This document shows, in pieces, positions 17,624 to 27,407 of a stretch of 64,000 nt of DNA; within the stretch, counting starts at the first letter, position 1, and every line of letters starts with the position of its first letter. The translations under genes were made by a program, and so were the position numbers. The notes beneath the pieces were generated by a model that was given only the letters and a program-made list of their open reading frames with translations, was not told the DNA's origin and made no database searches. This stretch comes from Dyadobacter jejuensis (GTDB lineage Bacteria > Bacteroidota > Bacteroidia > Cytophagales > Spirosomataceae): positions 124,001 through 188,000 of the forward strand of contig NZ_QGDT01000007.1 in the NCBI RefSeq assembly GCF_003149085.1, read 5' to 3'.

Positions 17624-18724
17624 ATGAATAAAATTAAAGAAATTATTTCGGCCTTAGAAAAACTAGCTCCACCGGCTTATCAGGAGGGTTATGACAACTC
17701 AGGGCTGATTGTGGGAGATAAGAATTGGGAAACGACCGGGGTGCTCATCTCCCTCGACACCACCGAAGCGGTGGTCCTTGAAGCCATCCGCAGAAACTGT
17801 AACCTGATCGTCTCCCACCACCCCATCGTATTTAAAGGCCTTAAAAAGCTGACGGGCAGCAATTATGTGGAGAGAACCGTAGCTTTGGCCTTAAAGAACG
17901 ACATTGCACTCTATGCCATCCATACCAATCTGGATCATGTGGAACAAGGGGTCAATTGGAAGATTGCCCAAAAATTGGGGCTAAAAAATGTAAAGATCCT
18001 AGCCCCTAAGAGCCAGTTACTTCAAAAACTGACCACTTTCGTCCCTACCGACGACGCCTATGCCGTACGTCAGGCCCTTTTCGCTGCGGGAGCCGGAGAG
18101 GTGGGCGATTACAGTCAGTGCAGCTTTAGTAGCCAGGGTGTAGGTACCTTCCTGCCCGGCGATTCGACTCAACCGGTCATTGGACAACGGGGTACCCTAG
18201 AGCATGTCAACGAGATTAGGATAGAAGTACTGCTCCCCAGCCACCTTTCAGCTGCCGTACTCCTTGCCTTAAATGCGGCCCACCCTTATGAAGAGGTCGC
18301 TTATTATTTACAGAACGTGGAGAACACCCACCAGCAAGTGGGCGCCGGCGCCATTGGCGAACTGCCCGAAGCCTTAGACTCCGAGCAGTTCCTAGCACAC
18401 CTTAAGGAAAGTATGAGCCTGCCGCTTGTAAAGCATACAGCCATATTGGGCGATAAAATAAAAACAGTAGCCCTTTGTGGTGGAGCGGGAAGCTTCTTAT
18501 TGCCCAAGGCCCTGTCGGCCAGTGCCGATGTTTTTATTACTGGAGACTACAAATACCACGAGTTTTTTGATGCCGACCAACGGCTCATGATTTGCGATAT
18601 TGGCCATTATGAGAGCGAAGTATTCACGAAAGATTTACTTCTTGACTATTTATCAGGAATTTTTAGTAATTTTGCACTCTGTTTATCGGAAACCAATACC
18701 AATCCTGTTCATTATTACCACTAA
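17624..18724 (+). CDS. NIF3-family dinuclear metal centre protein
   Basis: 366 residues, the long form of the family. The N-terminal half carries the metal ligands in LIVSHHPIVF (His65, His66) and HTNLDH (Asp104). Residues about 130-240 form the inserted PII/CutA-like domain that separates the two halves in long NIF3 proteins (HPYEEVAYYL near its end). The C-terminal half has DIGHYESEVFTKD with the last ligands and LSETNTNPV. These proteins form hexameric toroids with two metal ions per subunit; their reaction is unsettled (GTP cyclohydrolase I type 2-like has been proposed). It is followed 101 bases later by the zinc-ribbon coiled-coil gene that commonly accompanies it in Bacteroidota. Confidence 0.92.
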   Translation: MNKIKEIISALEKLAPPAYQEGYDNSGLIVGDKNWETTGVLISLDTTEAVVLEAIRRNCNLIVSHHPIVFKGLKKLTGSNYVERTVALALKNDIALYAIHTNLDHVEQGVNWKIAQKLGLKNVKILAPKSQLLQKLTTFVPTDDAYAVRQALFAAGAGEVGDYSQCSFSSQGVGTFLPGDSTQPVIGQRGTLEHVNEIRIEVLLPSHLSAAVLLALNAAHPYEEVAYYLQNVENTHQQVGAGAIGELPEALDSEQFLAHLKESMSLPLVKHTAILGDKIKTVALCGGAGSFLLPKALSASADVFITGDYKYHEFFDADQRLMICDIGHYESEVFTKDLLLDYLSGIFSNFALCLSETNTNPVHYYH

Positions 18725-18825
18725 CTGGCTTGGAGTACCTTGGACCTTCCTAACGAACAATACATATATTGAGCTATCCAGCTCCGATCATAACTGGCAT
18801 TGAAACAAGTCCATTAAAGACATAC

Positions 18826-19572
18826 ATGGAAAATACAATCGCACAAAAATTAGACGCGCTCCTGAAGCTTCAGGAAATTGACTCAAGTCTCGATGAAATT
18901 CGCAAAACCCGTGGAGACCTTCCCGAAGAAGTTCAGGATCTTGAAGATGAGGTAGCTGGGATAGAAACCAGGTTAGCGAAATTTAAGGGAGAAATCGCCA
19001 ATCTCAATAGCGAGATCGACAATTTTAAAAGTGCTCAAAAAGATGGGGAGAAACTCATCAAGAAATACAAAGAGCAGCAGATGAACGTCCGCAACAACCG
19101 CGAATACGATGCCATCACCAAGGAAATTGAGCTACAAGAGCTAGATATGCAGCTAGCCGACAAAAAGATAAACGAAGCCCGTGCGCGCATTCGACTTATC
19201 GAAGAAGACGCCAATCGGGCCGACAATTCCCTGAAAGAGCGTAATGAAGACCTTAAGGCTAAAAAAGACGAACTCTCGCAAATCACCAGCGAAAGTGAAG
19301 CTGAAGAGAAAGATTTGCTTACCAGCCGCGAGAAACATACCAAAAAAATTGAAGAGCGTTTGTTAAAATCTTATCAGCGCATCCGCGGCAACTCCATCAA
19401 CGGCTTGGCCGTAGTGAATGTTTCCAGAGGTGCTTGTGGTGGATGTTTTAGCATTGTTCCTCCCCAACGTCAGGCAGATATCCGCGAAAGGAAAAAACTC
19501 ATCGTTTGTGAGCATTGCGGTCGTATCTTAGCCGATGTTGAAAGCGTAGAGCCTATCAATCAGAGAAGATAA
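18826..19572 (+). CDS. Coiled-coil protein with C4 zinc ribbon
   Basis: 248 residues from the ATG at 18826; an in-frame start at 18769 would add 19 residues unlike the family. Residues about 10-185 are a long charged coiled coil with the conserved turn KEQQMNVRNNREYDAI. The C-terminal zinc ribbon has CGGC and CEHC (zf-RING_7 type). Family members are predicted nucleic-acid-binding proteins found beside NIF3 genes. The gene ends before a strong terminator. Confidence 0.88.
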   Translation: MENTIAQKLDALLKLQEIDSSLDEIRKTRGDLPEEVQDLEDEVAGIETRLAKFKGEIANLNSEIDNFKSAQKDGEKLIKKYKEQQMNVRNNREYDAITKEIELQELDMQLADKKINEARARIRLIEEDANRADNSLKERNEDLKAKKDELSQITSESEAEEKDLLTSREKHTKKIEERLLKSYQRIRGNSINGLAVVNVSRGACGGCFSIVPPQRQADIRERKKLIVCEHCGRILADVESVEPINQRR

Positions 19573-19589
19573 GAATTCATATCCCATCG

Positions 19590-19625
19590 AAAAAAAGGTT
19601 GCCTGGCTTAAAGGCAACCTTTTTT
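19590..19625. terminator. Intrinsic terminator after the zinc-ribbon gene
   Basis: AAAGGTTGCC, a nine-base loop, GGCAACCTTT, flanked by A-run and T-run, so it can work in both directions. It overlaps upstream in-frame codons of the next gene, which supports the later start at 19635 for that gene. Confidence 0.9.
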
Positions 19626-19634
19626 GCTTTTCTT

Positions 19635-21173
19635 ATGAACTCCAGAACAACCAGACATCATCGACTAGCCTTGGCCATCCACCTGTTGTTTTGGTGGCCG
19701 CTATGCTTCTTCTCCTTTGTTGCCACGGCCGAAACCGCAGACCCCGTGTCGGTACGTTTTACCCCCGAACTTCAAAAGGCTTATTTTGAGATCCAAAAGC
19801 TGCGCCTCGACACGGCCAGGGAACTCCTAAAACAGGCACGGAGCCAGGACGCCAATAATGCTTTTATCACTTATCTAGACAACTACGCCGACTTACACTA
19901 CCTGTTAATAACAGAGGACCGAAAAGCCTATAAAAGTCTACTCAGCCAGGAAGATCAGCGCCTGGAGCAATTGGGCCAGCTGCCCGACACCTCCCCCTAT
20001 AAGCGGTTCTTCCAGGCAGAGGTGCGGGTACACTGGGCCTTTGCAAAAATGAAATTTGGCAATGAGATCCAAGGTGCATGGGAAGTTATTAAAGCCTATA
20101 AATTGTTGGAAGAAAATCGGAAGTTATTCCCCGACTTCCGTCCCACGCTCAAAACCTTAGGCCTATTGCATATATTAATAGGATCGGTACCTGACCAATA
20201 CAGCTGGGTAACGAGGATGCTTGGGCTCAGTGGAAACATTGCAAATGGACTGGAAGAACTTCGACTGGTGATTCGTACCGAACCTCTATTCCGACAAGAG
20301 GCCCAACTGATCCATATTTTAATCCATGCCTATACCCTCAGCCTACCCGACCACTTGCTACAGCAGCTGCTCACCATGGCCGACGACCAACCCGACAACC
20401 TCTTATTATCTTTCTTTGCAACCACCACGCTCATGAAAGAGGCCAAGGGTGCGCAAGCCAGTAGATACCTGTATAAAGCCCCACAAACGGCCGCCTATAT
20501 CCCATTCCCATTTCTGGACTACCTCAAGGGCGAACTTTCCTTGCAACAAGGCAAATATGCCCAGGCCCATGGATATTACTCTCAGTTTCTAAAAAGATAT
20601 AAGGGCTTCAATTATATCAAAGACAGTAATTTTAAGCTATTTTTCTGCAGCTGGGTGCTCAACAAGGAGGACCAAGCAATGACCTACCTTTCCCGAATAG
20701 GCAGCCAAGGAACTACCGTAGTAGAAGCCGATAAGGCGGCCCTACGCATGGCAAAGGAATTTGAAGCACATCCACTGGACCCGGAACAAAAATTGCTCTA
20801 TCAGGCACGCTATGCCTCCGATGGAGGCTATTTTCAGGAGGCTCTGAGCTTCCTGGCTCAGCGACCCGAAAGTGCACTCCAGGTCCAAGCCCACCGGGTA
20901 GAATGGAACTACCGCAAAGGACGAATCCTACAAAAACAGGATCAACTCAATGCAGCCATCCCCTTTTTGATGCGGGCCATAAGCTTGGCATCCGACCAAT
21001 CTGCGGGCTTAGCGGCAACTTCCGCCTTGCAGCTGGGCTATATATATCAGTCCAAAAATGACACCGAAAAAGCCATCCAGTATTTCAAAAAGGCCCTGAC
21101 CTACAAAAAGCATGATTACAAGAACAGTGTAGACAACAAGGCACGAGCGGCCTTAACGGCCTTGCAGAAATAA
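19635..21173 (+). CDS. Secreted TPR-repeat protein
   Basis: 512 residues from the ATG at 19635, placed just after the terminator. A hydrophobic signal (about 14-36) ends near ATAETA. The rest is helical with degenerate tetratricopeptide repeats, clearest at the C-terminus (ALQLGYIYQSKNDTEKAIQYFKKAL) and in the middle (YLKGELSLQQGKYAQAHGYY). No enzymatic domain. TPR arrays usually hold partner proteins; here probably in the periplasm. Partner unknown. Confidence 0.75.
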   Translation: MNSRTTRHHRLALAIHLLFWWPLCFFSFVATAETADPVSVRFTPELQKAYFEIQKLRLDTARELLKQARSQDANNAFITYLDNYADLHYLLITEDRKAYKSLLSQEDQRLEQLGQLPDTSPYKRFFQAEVRVHWAFAKMKFGNEIQGAWEVIKAYKLLEENRKLFPDFRPTLKTLGLLHILIGSVPDQYSWVTRMLGLSGNIANGLEELRLVIRTEPLFRQEAQLIHILIHAYTLSLPDHLLQQLLTMADDQPDNLLLSFFATTTLMKEAKGAQASRYLYKAPQTAAYIPFPFLDYLKGELSLQQGKYAQAHGYYSQFLKRYKGFNYIKDSNFKLFFCSWVLNKEDQAMTYLSRIGSQGTTVVEADKAALRMAKEFEAHPLDPEQKLLYQARYASDGGYFQEALSFLAQRPESALQVQAHRVEWNYRKGRILQKQDQLNAAIPFLMRAISLASDQSAGLAATSALQLGYIYQSKNDTEKAIQYFKKALTYKKHDYKNSVDNKARAALTALQK

Positions 21174-21255
21174 GTCGAAAAATTATAGCTATATTTAGGA
21201 GTAAAAGATTTCGGATACGTCCCACACTTAGTTTCTACTAAATCCTGATCGAGCT

Positions 21256-21957
21256 ATGGACGACGACTACCCCAATTCCCGAAATATACTCAGCTGGGCA
21301 GAGGAAGATCGGCCACGCGAGAAATTATTACTAAAAGGAAGAACGGCCCTTTCGGAAGCCGAACTGATCGCCATCCTTCTTGGAAGCGGCACCAAGGAGC
21401 ACTCAGCCGTAGACGTAGCCAAAACCCTGATGGTGAGCGTGGGCAATAACCTACACCGGCTCGCGAAGTTGAGTGTAAAAGAGCTGATGAAAATAAAGGG
21501 CATAGGAGAAGCCCGGGCCATCACCATAGTGGCGGCATTAGAACTAGGCCGTCGCCGGTCGGAAAGCGAAAGCGTGGGGCGTCATAAATTGTCGGAGTCC
21601 AAGCAAGTATACAACCATATGAAACCCTACCTACTTGACAAAGTCATGGAAGAGTTTTGGGTGATATTGCTCAATAGGGCCAACGAAGTCCTTCAGACGC
21701 ACCAAGTCAGTATAGGAGGAGTTGCGGGCACCGTAGCCGATACAAGGATGATCTTCAAATTGGCCATCGAAAACCTGGCAAGTTCCGTCATTTTAGTACA
21801 TAACCACCCATCTGGCCAGCTTTCGGCCAGCAACGCCGACCTCAACGTCACCAAACAAATAGCCCATGCCGGCAAAATCATCGACATCCCCGTCTTGGAT
21901 CATGTCATTTTTACCGAAACGGGCTACTACAGTTTTCGGGATGAAGGGCTGCTCTAG
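21256..21957 (+). CDS. radC: RadC family JAB-domain protein
   Basis: 233 residues. The N-terminal half has RPREKLLLKG and a helix-hairpin-helix-like stretch (MKIKGIGEARAITIVAALELGRR). The C-terminal JAB/MPN+ domain carries the metal motif HNHPSGQLSASNAD (His182, His184, Asp195). The family was named for DNA repair but a direct role is disputed; the fold is that of a metal-dependent isopeptidase. The end overlaps the end of the convergent lipoprotein gene by four bases. Confidence 0.93.
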   Translation: MDDDYPNSRNILSWAEEDRPREKLLLKGRTALSEAELIAILLGSGTKEHSAVDVAKTLMVSVGNNLHRLAKLSVKELMKIKGIGEARAITIVAALELGRRRSESESVGRHKLSESKQVYNHMKPYLLDKVMEEFWVILLNRANEVLQTHQVSIGGVAGTVADTRMIFKLAIENLASSVILVHNHPSGQLSASNADLNVTKQIAHAGKIIDIPVLDHVIFTETGYYSFRDEGLL

Positions 21958-22736
21958 AACAATAGATCCATCTTGACAATGCCCTCCAGTCGATCGTAAG
22001 GAATCGTCAATACGATAGAGCCTCTTACGTAGGCTGCTATCTCATAGGGGTTATAGTACAACCGAAGTCCTTCCCTGGTAAAGTTATAATTGGCAGGCAG
22101 GAAGAACTTATGGTTCGCTAAAAAGTATCCTTGTTCTTCCAAGTCTACTTCAGGACCTAGCTTCTCAACTTTACGAAATTCCTTTTCTGCCAGATTGAGC
22201 AGGGCAACAGTATCCGATATAAAATAATTCATATCGACCGACTTTCCACTTTCAAGATCGAAGGCGTAGTCGGACTGTAGGGTATTTGGATGAGCCCCCC
22301 CTGTAAAGAAGTACTGTTGCAAGGCATAAAACATCCATTTGGGGGTCGTCATGATGGTATCCCCTTTTATTTCGATTTCCCAGCAGCCAGGAGCCTCGGG
22401 AAAATCGGCTTTAAAGTCGGTATAATTCTTTTCGAACAATAAAAAGGCCGACCGCACCGATTCATGATGCAGAGAATCATCGGCTTCTACCCCGGCAATT
22501 CCCAGAATATTCTCGATAGACTTTGCCGACAGCGTAGCACCAATGGCCTTCCATTCTGGATTTTTCTCCTCTGGCAACCATACCTCTGTTTTTACGCTTA
22601 CCCCGCCGGTACTGTCACAGGAGCCAAAAGCCATTATCGTCTTTTGACCCGTCAATTTTGGGTCGTTAGAACTTCCTCCGCAGCCCAACAACAATCCTCC
22701 CAGCAACACACATCCTAATCCTAACCAATGTTTCAT
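21954..22736 (-). CDS. Lipoprotein with DUF3298/RsiV-like C-terminus
   Basis: 260 residues with lipobox LLLGC (Cys19). The region around FFTGGAHPNTLQSDYAFDLESGK is the hallmark of the DUF3298 family, which also forms the C-terminus of the anti-sigma factor RsiV. The C-terminal part YNPYEIAAYVRGSIVLTIPYDRL is also typical. It likely sits in the periplasm or on the outer membrane. Function is not established. It is transcribed toward radC. Confidence 0.8.
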   Translation of the reverse strand: MKHWLGLGCVLLGGLLLGCGGSSNDPKLTGQKTIMAFGSCDSTGGVSVKTEVWLPEEKNPEWKAIGATLSAKSIENILGIAGVEADDSLHHESVRSAFLLFEKNYTDFKADFPEAPGCWEIEIKGDTIMTTPKWMFYALQQYFFTGGAHPNTLQSDYAFDLESGKSVDMNYFISDTVALLNLAEKEFRKVEKLGPEVDLEEQGYFLANHKFFLPANYNFTREGLRLYYNPYEIAAYVRGSIVLTIPYDRLEGIVKMDLLF

Positions 22737-22768
22737 ATTATACTTTAGTACTTTCCTATCTCCTCTCC

Positions 22769-23503
22769 CTACAAGCTCATGAGCTCTTTAAAACGAATGG
22801 CTTGCCGGCGGGAGATTTCTATTTTATCACCACCATGCAAAGTAACCAGTAATCCACCACTAAACCATGGCTCAATCTTATCAATCCAATGTAAATTTAT
22901 GATATGCTTCCTATTGGCCCTAAAATAGGTATTAGAATCCAACCTTTCCTCCAGATTATTCAATGATTTTAATACCAACGGCTTCTGGTCGTCAAAGTGC
23001 AACCGCACATAGTTTCCCATGGATTCGAACAGTCGGATTTTTTCAAGTTTCACAAACCAACATTTCTCTCCGTCTTTAACGAATACTTGGTCGTTTTCAT
23101 TCAAAACTTTCCCTGCCCTTTCATTCACTTCTGCGGGCAATTCTGGTGCCACCTGGTTTTCCTCTATTCGGTTGATGGCGTCCTTGAGCCTATCCTGATC
23201 GATGGGCTTGAGCAGGTAATCGAGGGCATTGAACTCAAAGGCTTTTATGGCATATTCGTCATAAGCGGTTGTAAATATCACCTCAGGAGCTTTCCCTTCT
23301 ATAGCCGTCAGGAGCTCAAAGCCGTTCTTTCCGGGCATTTGGATGTCCAAAAACAAGAGCTCCGGCTGTAGCGATTCTATTAGAGGCAGCGCTTCATCGG
23401 CATTGGCGGCTTCGCCAATGATCTCGATTTTCATATAAGGCTCTAATAGCCTTTTAAGCTCATTGCGAGCCAATCGTTCATCATCAATTATCAGTGTTCT
23501 CAT
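22769..23503 (-). CDS. LytTR-family response regulator
   Basis: 244 residues. Receiver domain 1-120 with LIIDDERLAR, phosphoacceptor Asp53 in LLFLDIQMPGKNGF, and the conserved FTTAYDEYAIKAFEFNALDYLLKPI. The LytTR DNA-binding domain (about 140-243) contains FESMGNYVRLHF, SLNNLEERL and RANRKHIIN. It pairs with the histidine kinase encoded upstream; 71 bases separate the genes. Target genes not evident. Confidence 0.92.
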   Translation of the reverse strand: MRTLIIDDERLARNELKRLLEPYMKIEIIGEAANADEALPLIESLQPELLFLDIQMPGKNGFELLTAIEGKAPEVIFTTAYDEYAIKAFEFNALDYLLKPIDQDRLKDAINRIEENQVAPELPAEVNERAGKVLNENDQVFVKDGEKCWFVKLEKIRLFESMGNYVRLHFDDQKPLVLKSLNNLEERLDSNTYFRANRKHIINLHWIDKIEPWFSGGLLVTLHGGDKIEISRRQAIRFKELMSL

Positions 23504-23574
23504 GGATTGAAAGGTTTGGAGTTATAAAGACAGGTCACTTAAGGCATCAAATGGTGAACCGAACACCCTGCAGA

Positions 23575-24630
23575 TCATTGGGAAGGCTCGCTAATAAAAT
23601 CCTCTGAACGTACCGGTATGCGTATTTCGGCCCTCACCACCTCTTCTTCTTCTTCCTGTTCAATATGGAAAGAGGCGTTTTTACCATATAAAATAGACAA
23701 ACGTTCAGCTGTATTTTTAAGGCCGACCCCACCCGAATCGGTGCCACCTAACACCCCAGAATTACGGATCACGATCAACAGTATTTCTTCTTCAATTTCG
23801 CTATTTATTTCAACAAATCCACCCCCTATCATTTTACTTACTCCATGTTTAATTCCGTTTTCTACCAGAGTCTGCAACATCATCGGAGGAACTTGCCAAT
23901 AAACCGCCTGCGGGTTGGTGGCTATGCGATAGGTAAGTCGTTCTTCATAACGCACCTTTTCCAGCTCCAGATAATCCACCACAGTTTTGAGTTCCTCTTG
24001 CAAATCTACCGTTTTACGGCGATCGGCCAACAAGGAATTTCTTAATATATTAGAAAGTTTGGTAATACTCGACTGCGCCCTTTGTGGGTCTTCGAATACC
24101 AAGGCCCTGATGCTATTAAGGGCATTAAAAGTAAAATGAGGGTTTAACTGAGACCGAAGCACCTTGGCTTCCGTATCGCGCATCGACATTTTGAGCATGA
24201 TTTTCTCATATCCCACCATCCTATTTTGCTCTACATAATGATATACCGTATAGGATAGCACCCATGTAAGGAGATTCTTACACCAGCTAAAATAATAACC
24301 CCAGAATACCAGGGGCTGATTCATCAGGTTATGGGCCAGCACCTTCCTATCGAGGGGCTGGTTAATCATCGTCATAATAAGACCCAACAGCAAAACCGAC
24401 CCTAACACCCGCAAAGCGAGCCGTGGCAATGGCAGTGCCGACCACTTCCATTTTCTAATAATGAGCCTATAAAAATGAGTGAGGGTAATGGCCAATAAGA
24501 TATTGGCTAGCGCAGCGTAAAATGAAGCCGTATCGAAACCGTATTCGAGGATATAGGGGATGTACTCAAACATGATGAGTAAAGACCATCCGACGATTTG
24601 AAGCGTCCAGTAAATTCTATTTTTGGACAT
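23575..24630 (-). CDS. LytS/YpdA-like sensor histidine kinase
   Basis: 351 residues. Four membrane segments occur at about 10-30, 38-58, 72-90 and 110-132. The His_kinase domain (PF06580 type) has the box LRSQLNPHFTFNALNSI with His165; the ATPase N-box is LVENGIKHG and the G-box GGVGLKNTAERL. It has no large extracytoplasmic domain, so it probably senses a signal in or at the membrane. It forms a two-component pair with the LytTR regulator. Confidence 0.9.
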   Translation of the reverse strand: MSKNRIYWTLQIVGWSLLIMFEYIPYILEYGFDTASFYAALANILLAITLTHFYRLIIRKWKWSALPLPRLALRVLGSVLLLGLIMTMINQPLDRKVLAHNLMNQPLVFWGYYFSWCKNLLTWVLSYTVYHYVEQNRMVGYEKIMLKMSMRDTEAKVLRSQLNPHFTFNALNSIRALVFEDPQRAQSSITKLSNILRNSLLADRRKTVDLQEELKTVVDYLELEKVRYEERLTYRIATNPQAVYWQVPPMMLQTLVENGIKHGVSKMIGGGFVEINSEIEEEILLIVIRNSGVLGGTDSGGVGLKNTAERLSILYGKNASFHIEQEEEEEVVRAEIRIPVRSEDFISEPSQ

Positions 24631-24733
24631 AAACCACCTATCTACTTAAAATAACTAAACCACAAATGTAAGACGGCAAATCCTTAGGTTCTCCGAGAAT
24701 ACACCAAAGGAAATGCGCCTACACAAGCGGCTG

Positions 24734-25378
24734 TTAGGCTGTTTGTGGAATGTCTATCGATAGCAGGTGGGTAATATCGTTGGCTACCTCAAGGTTAAAT
24801 GTTTTGGATTCATAGGAATACTCCAGCTTATACAAGCATAAGTTGCTATGGTGGTATTGATCCATATCGATCAGGGGTTGCTTCATGAGTATGGTAAGCA
24901 ACACCCGCATGGCCCGCCCATGCATCGCAATGAGTATATTACGCTCATGAGGGCGTGACAATATCGTTTCTATCACCGGAAGTTGGCGATTTCTCACATC
25001 GAGCGGACTCTCCCCTCCCTCTGCAGAAGCCTCTATATCCCCACTTTGCCAGGCCGATACCAGGTCAAGGTAGTATTGGCTATCACCGGTATTGGGCTCC
25101 TTCCCTTCCCTATTTCCCCAAGAAATTTCGTTCAATCCTGAGTAACTTTCGTGGGGAATTCCCAACTTTAGGAAACTATTTACCGTCTGATGGGTTCTTA
25201 TTAAATTGGAGGTGTAAATTTTATCGAAAGGTATATGCTGATAGGCATTAAAAAAGGCTTGAGCCTGGGCTTTTCCCCATTCGTTCAATGGAGAGTCCAC
25301 CCCACTGCCTTGCACAATTCCCTTGCGATTCAGATCCGTTTCACCGTGACGGATAAGGTAAATAGACTTTCTTTTCAA
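24734..25378 (-). CDS. Histidine phosphatase (phosphoglycerate-mutase-like)
   Basis: 214 residues. The only plausible start is TTG at 25378, since a stop precedes it in frame and LKRKSIYLIRHGET begins the domain directly. The catalytic RHGE motif (His about 11), the general acid region LNEISWGNREG and the second histidine in IAMHGRAMR are all present. Such enzymes remove phosphate from small phosphorylated metabolites; the substrate is not clear. It is divergent from the thioesterase gene. Confidence 0.88.
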   Translation of the reverse strand: MKRKSIYLIRHGETDLNRKGIVQGSGVDSPLNEWGKAQAQAFFNAYQHIPFDKIYTSNLIRTHQTVNSFLKLGIPHESYSGLNEISWGNREGKEPNTGDSQYYLDLVSAWQSGDIEASAEGGESPLDVRNRQLPVIETILSRPHERNILIAMHGRAMRVLLTILMKQPLIDMDQYHHSNLCLYKLEYSYESKTFNLEVANDITHLLSIDIPQTA

Positions 25379-25462
25379 AATATTGTATTATTTAAATATT
25401 TCTTTTGCAAATATTGCGTATTTGCTTAATATAGCCGTTACAAATTTATACATTTTTTAGAC

Positions 25463-25888
25463 ATGTTCGCAAATAACCCTACCCTTAATCAGATCCAGGA
25501 CATCGGTAAAAACAGCATGTCGGAACATGTGGGAATAGAATTTATCGAAATTGGGAAAGACTTCCTAGTCGCCAAGATGCCCGTAGATGCCCGCACACAA
25601 CAACCTTTCGGTATTTTACACGGTGGCGCCTCCGTGGTGCTAGCCGAAACTTTGGGTAGCGTAGCGTCTTACCTTTGCCTGCCCGACCCCAGCAAACAAC
25701 AAGCTGTAGGCCTCGACATAAACGCCAACCATATCCGTCCTGTAAGTGAAGGATTTGTATATGGTAAGGCACAGGCCCTGCATATCGGAAGAAGTACCCA
25801 TATTTGGGAAATAAAAATCACCAATGAAGACCAAAAACTCGTGTGCATTAGCCGGCTTACAGTCGCTATTATGACCATAACGGCCTAA
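25463..25888 (+). CDS. Hotdog-fold acyl-CoA thioesterase, probable DHNA-CoA hydrolase
   Basis: 141 residues, one PaaI-type hotdog domain. The motif PFGILHGGASVVLAETLGS holds the HGG turn and the catalytic glutamate. NHIRPVSEGFVYGKA and HIGRSTHIWEI are further family blocks. Because isochorismate synthase follows 44 bases downstream, hydrolysis of 1,4-dihydroxy-2-naphthoyl-CoA in menaquinone synthesis (MenI role) is a reasonable inference; a general thioesterase role remains possible. Confidence 0.8.
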   Translation: MFANNPTLNQIQDIGKNSMSEHVGIEFIEIGKDFLVAKMPVDARTQQPFGILHGGASVVLAETLGSVASYLCLPDPSKQQAVGLDINANHIRPVSEGFVYGKAQALHIGRSTHIWEIKITNEDQKLVCISRLTVAIMTITA

Positions 25889-25932
25889 TGCCAGAATATT
25901 TTCATCAACAGATTTATTTCGTATACGTGTAA

Positions 25933-27180
25933 ATGATTGCAGTACATCCGAAAGTAACACGCAGCCTGCAAGACTATAAAATGGAAACCATTTGGCAGGC
26001 CATTAGTAATTTGGGACTCCCAGGGGCGGTCTGGAAACTCCCTTACGAGTCGTCTATCAAAGTGCTCGTTTCGTTCAACGCCGACCTTAGGATGGTAGAG
26101 CCCGATCTGGACAAGCTCCCACCAGGCTTTATGATCGCGCCTTTTCTATGGAATAGCACTCAGCCGGTGAGCTTTATGGAGGGCGACCTGCTAATGGACT
26201 ACGCCATGACCGGAACGGCACCGAAAGTAGACCCCTTCGCGCACGACCAAGACCACCCCAAAATAGTTGAGCTCATGGAGGAAGCCGAAAAATGTAGCAA
26301 AACAACTCCTTCCCAAAGTGTTACACCGAAATTTTGGCCTATAGAAGCCCAAACTTCGGCCCATGATAAGCGGCATTTTATCTCAAATGTTCAGAAGGCC
26401 GTTTCGGCCATAGAAAAAGGAGAATTTCAAAAGGTTGTACTATCGAGAACGAAACAACTAGGGTTCGACGATCATTTTGAAGCCATAAAAGCCTTTCAGA
26501 AATTGACAAGCCAATACCCCCATGCCTTCGTATCGTTGGTGAATCTTCCTAAGCAAAAAGAGCTATGGCTAGGGGCTAGCCCGGAGCTGCTCCTCTCCAC
26601 AACCCATGCCGGAACATTTAAAACCATGTCACTGGCGGGTACTCAACCCGCCATCGATTCAAAGGGAGGAAATATTCAAAAAAATGAGATCAGATGGGGG
26701 CAAAAGGAGATTGAAGAACATGCCCTAGTAAGTCGTTATATTGTAGAATGTTTCAAGAAAATACGGCTAAGAGAGTACCTGGAAACCGGCCCTAAGAGCA
26801 CGCAAGCGGGCAATCTTTACCACCTACGAACCGACTTTGAGGTTAATGCCCACGAGGTTCATTTTGAAGAACTAGGGTCCGTCATGCTGAAGTTACTCCA
26901 CCCAACCTCAGCTATATGTGGTACCCCAAAAGAGTCGGCCTTGGCTTTTATAAGCGCTCAAGAGGGGTTTGACCGAAAGCTATACAGCGGCTTTCTGGGC
27001 CCAGTTAATATAGAAGAGGCTACCAAACTTTTTGTCAATCTAAGAACTGTCCATCTCAAAGACCATCTGGCCACCTTTTATGCAGGGGCAGGTATCACCG
27101 AAGACTCAAATGCAGAAAATGAATGGAATGAAACGGAATTAAAATGTGACACCTTATTGCAGGTCATTGCCGCTATGTAA
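25933..27180 (+). CDS. menF: Isochorismate synthase
   Basis: 415 residues of the chorismate-binding family: FQKVVLSRTKQL, KELWLGASPELLLS, TMSLAGTQPA, WGQKEIEEHALVSRYI, TSAICGTPKESAL and FYAGAGITEDSNAENEWNE mark the magnesium and chorismate site. It converts chorismate to isochorismate, the first step of menaquinone synthesis (or of a siderophore, for which no genes are seen). The start at 25933 is used; an ATG at 25981 begins closer to the usual N-terminus METIWQAI. Confidence 0.9.
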   Translation: MIAVHPKVTRSLQDYKMETIWQAISNLGLPGAVWKLPYESSIKVLVSFNADLRMVEPDLDKLPPGFMIAPFLWNSTQPVSFMEGDLLMDYAMTGTAPKVDPFAHDQDHPKIVELMEEAEKCSKTTPSQSVTPKFWPIEAQTSAHDKRHFISNVQKAVSAIEKGEFQKVVLSRTKQLGFDDHFEAIKAFQKLTSQYPHAFVSLVNLPKQKELWLGASPELLLSTTHAGTFKTMSLAGTQPAIDSKGGNIQKNEIRWGQKEIEEHALVSRYIVECFKKIRLREYLETGPKSTQAGNLYHLRTDFEVNAHEVHFEELGSVMLKLLHPTSAICGTPKESALAFISAQEGFDRKLYSGFLGPVNIEEATKLFVNLRTVHLKDHLATFYAGAGITEDSNAENEWNETELKCDTLLQVIAAM

Positions 27181-27407
27181 CCATAACCAATGGCCCTTAT
27201 GGCAAGGGGCTACAGTAAATTTATTTTGAACAAGCAACCATGAGTAAACGTATTGGCTGATGCCCTTTCATTTAAAGATCAATAGCCAGCCAAAAGTAGC
27301 CCATATTGGCCCAATTATTAAGCAGTACAACCCTACAACAGAGCCTAATGATCGTTGTGTAAAAAGGAAGAAAAGACCGAAAATATAACTTTACTAAACC
27401 CAACCTA

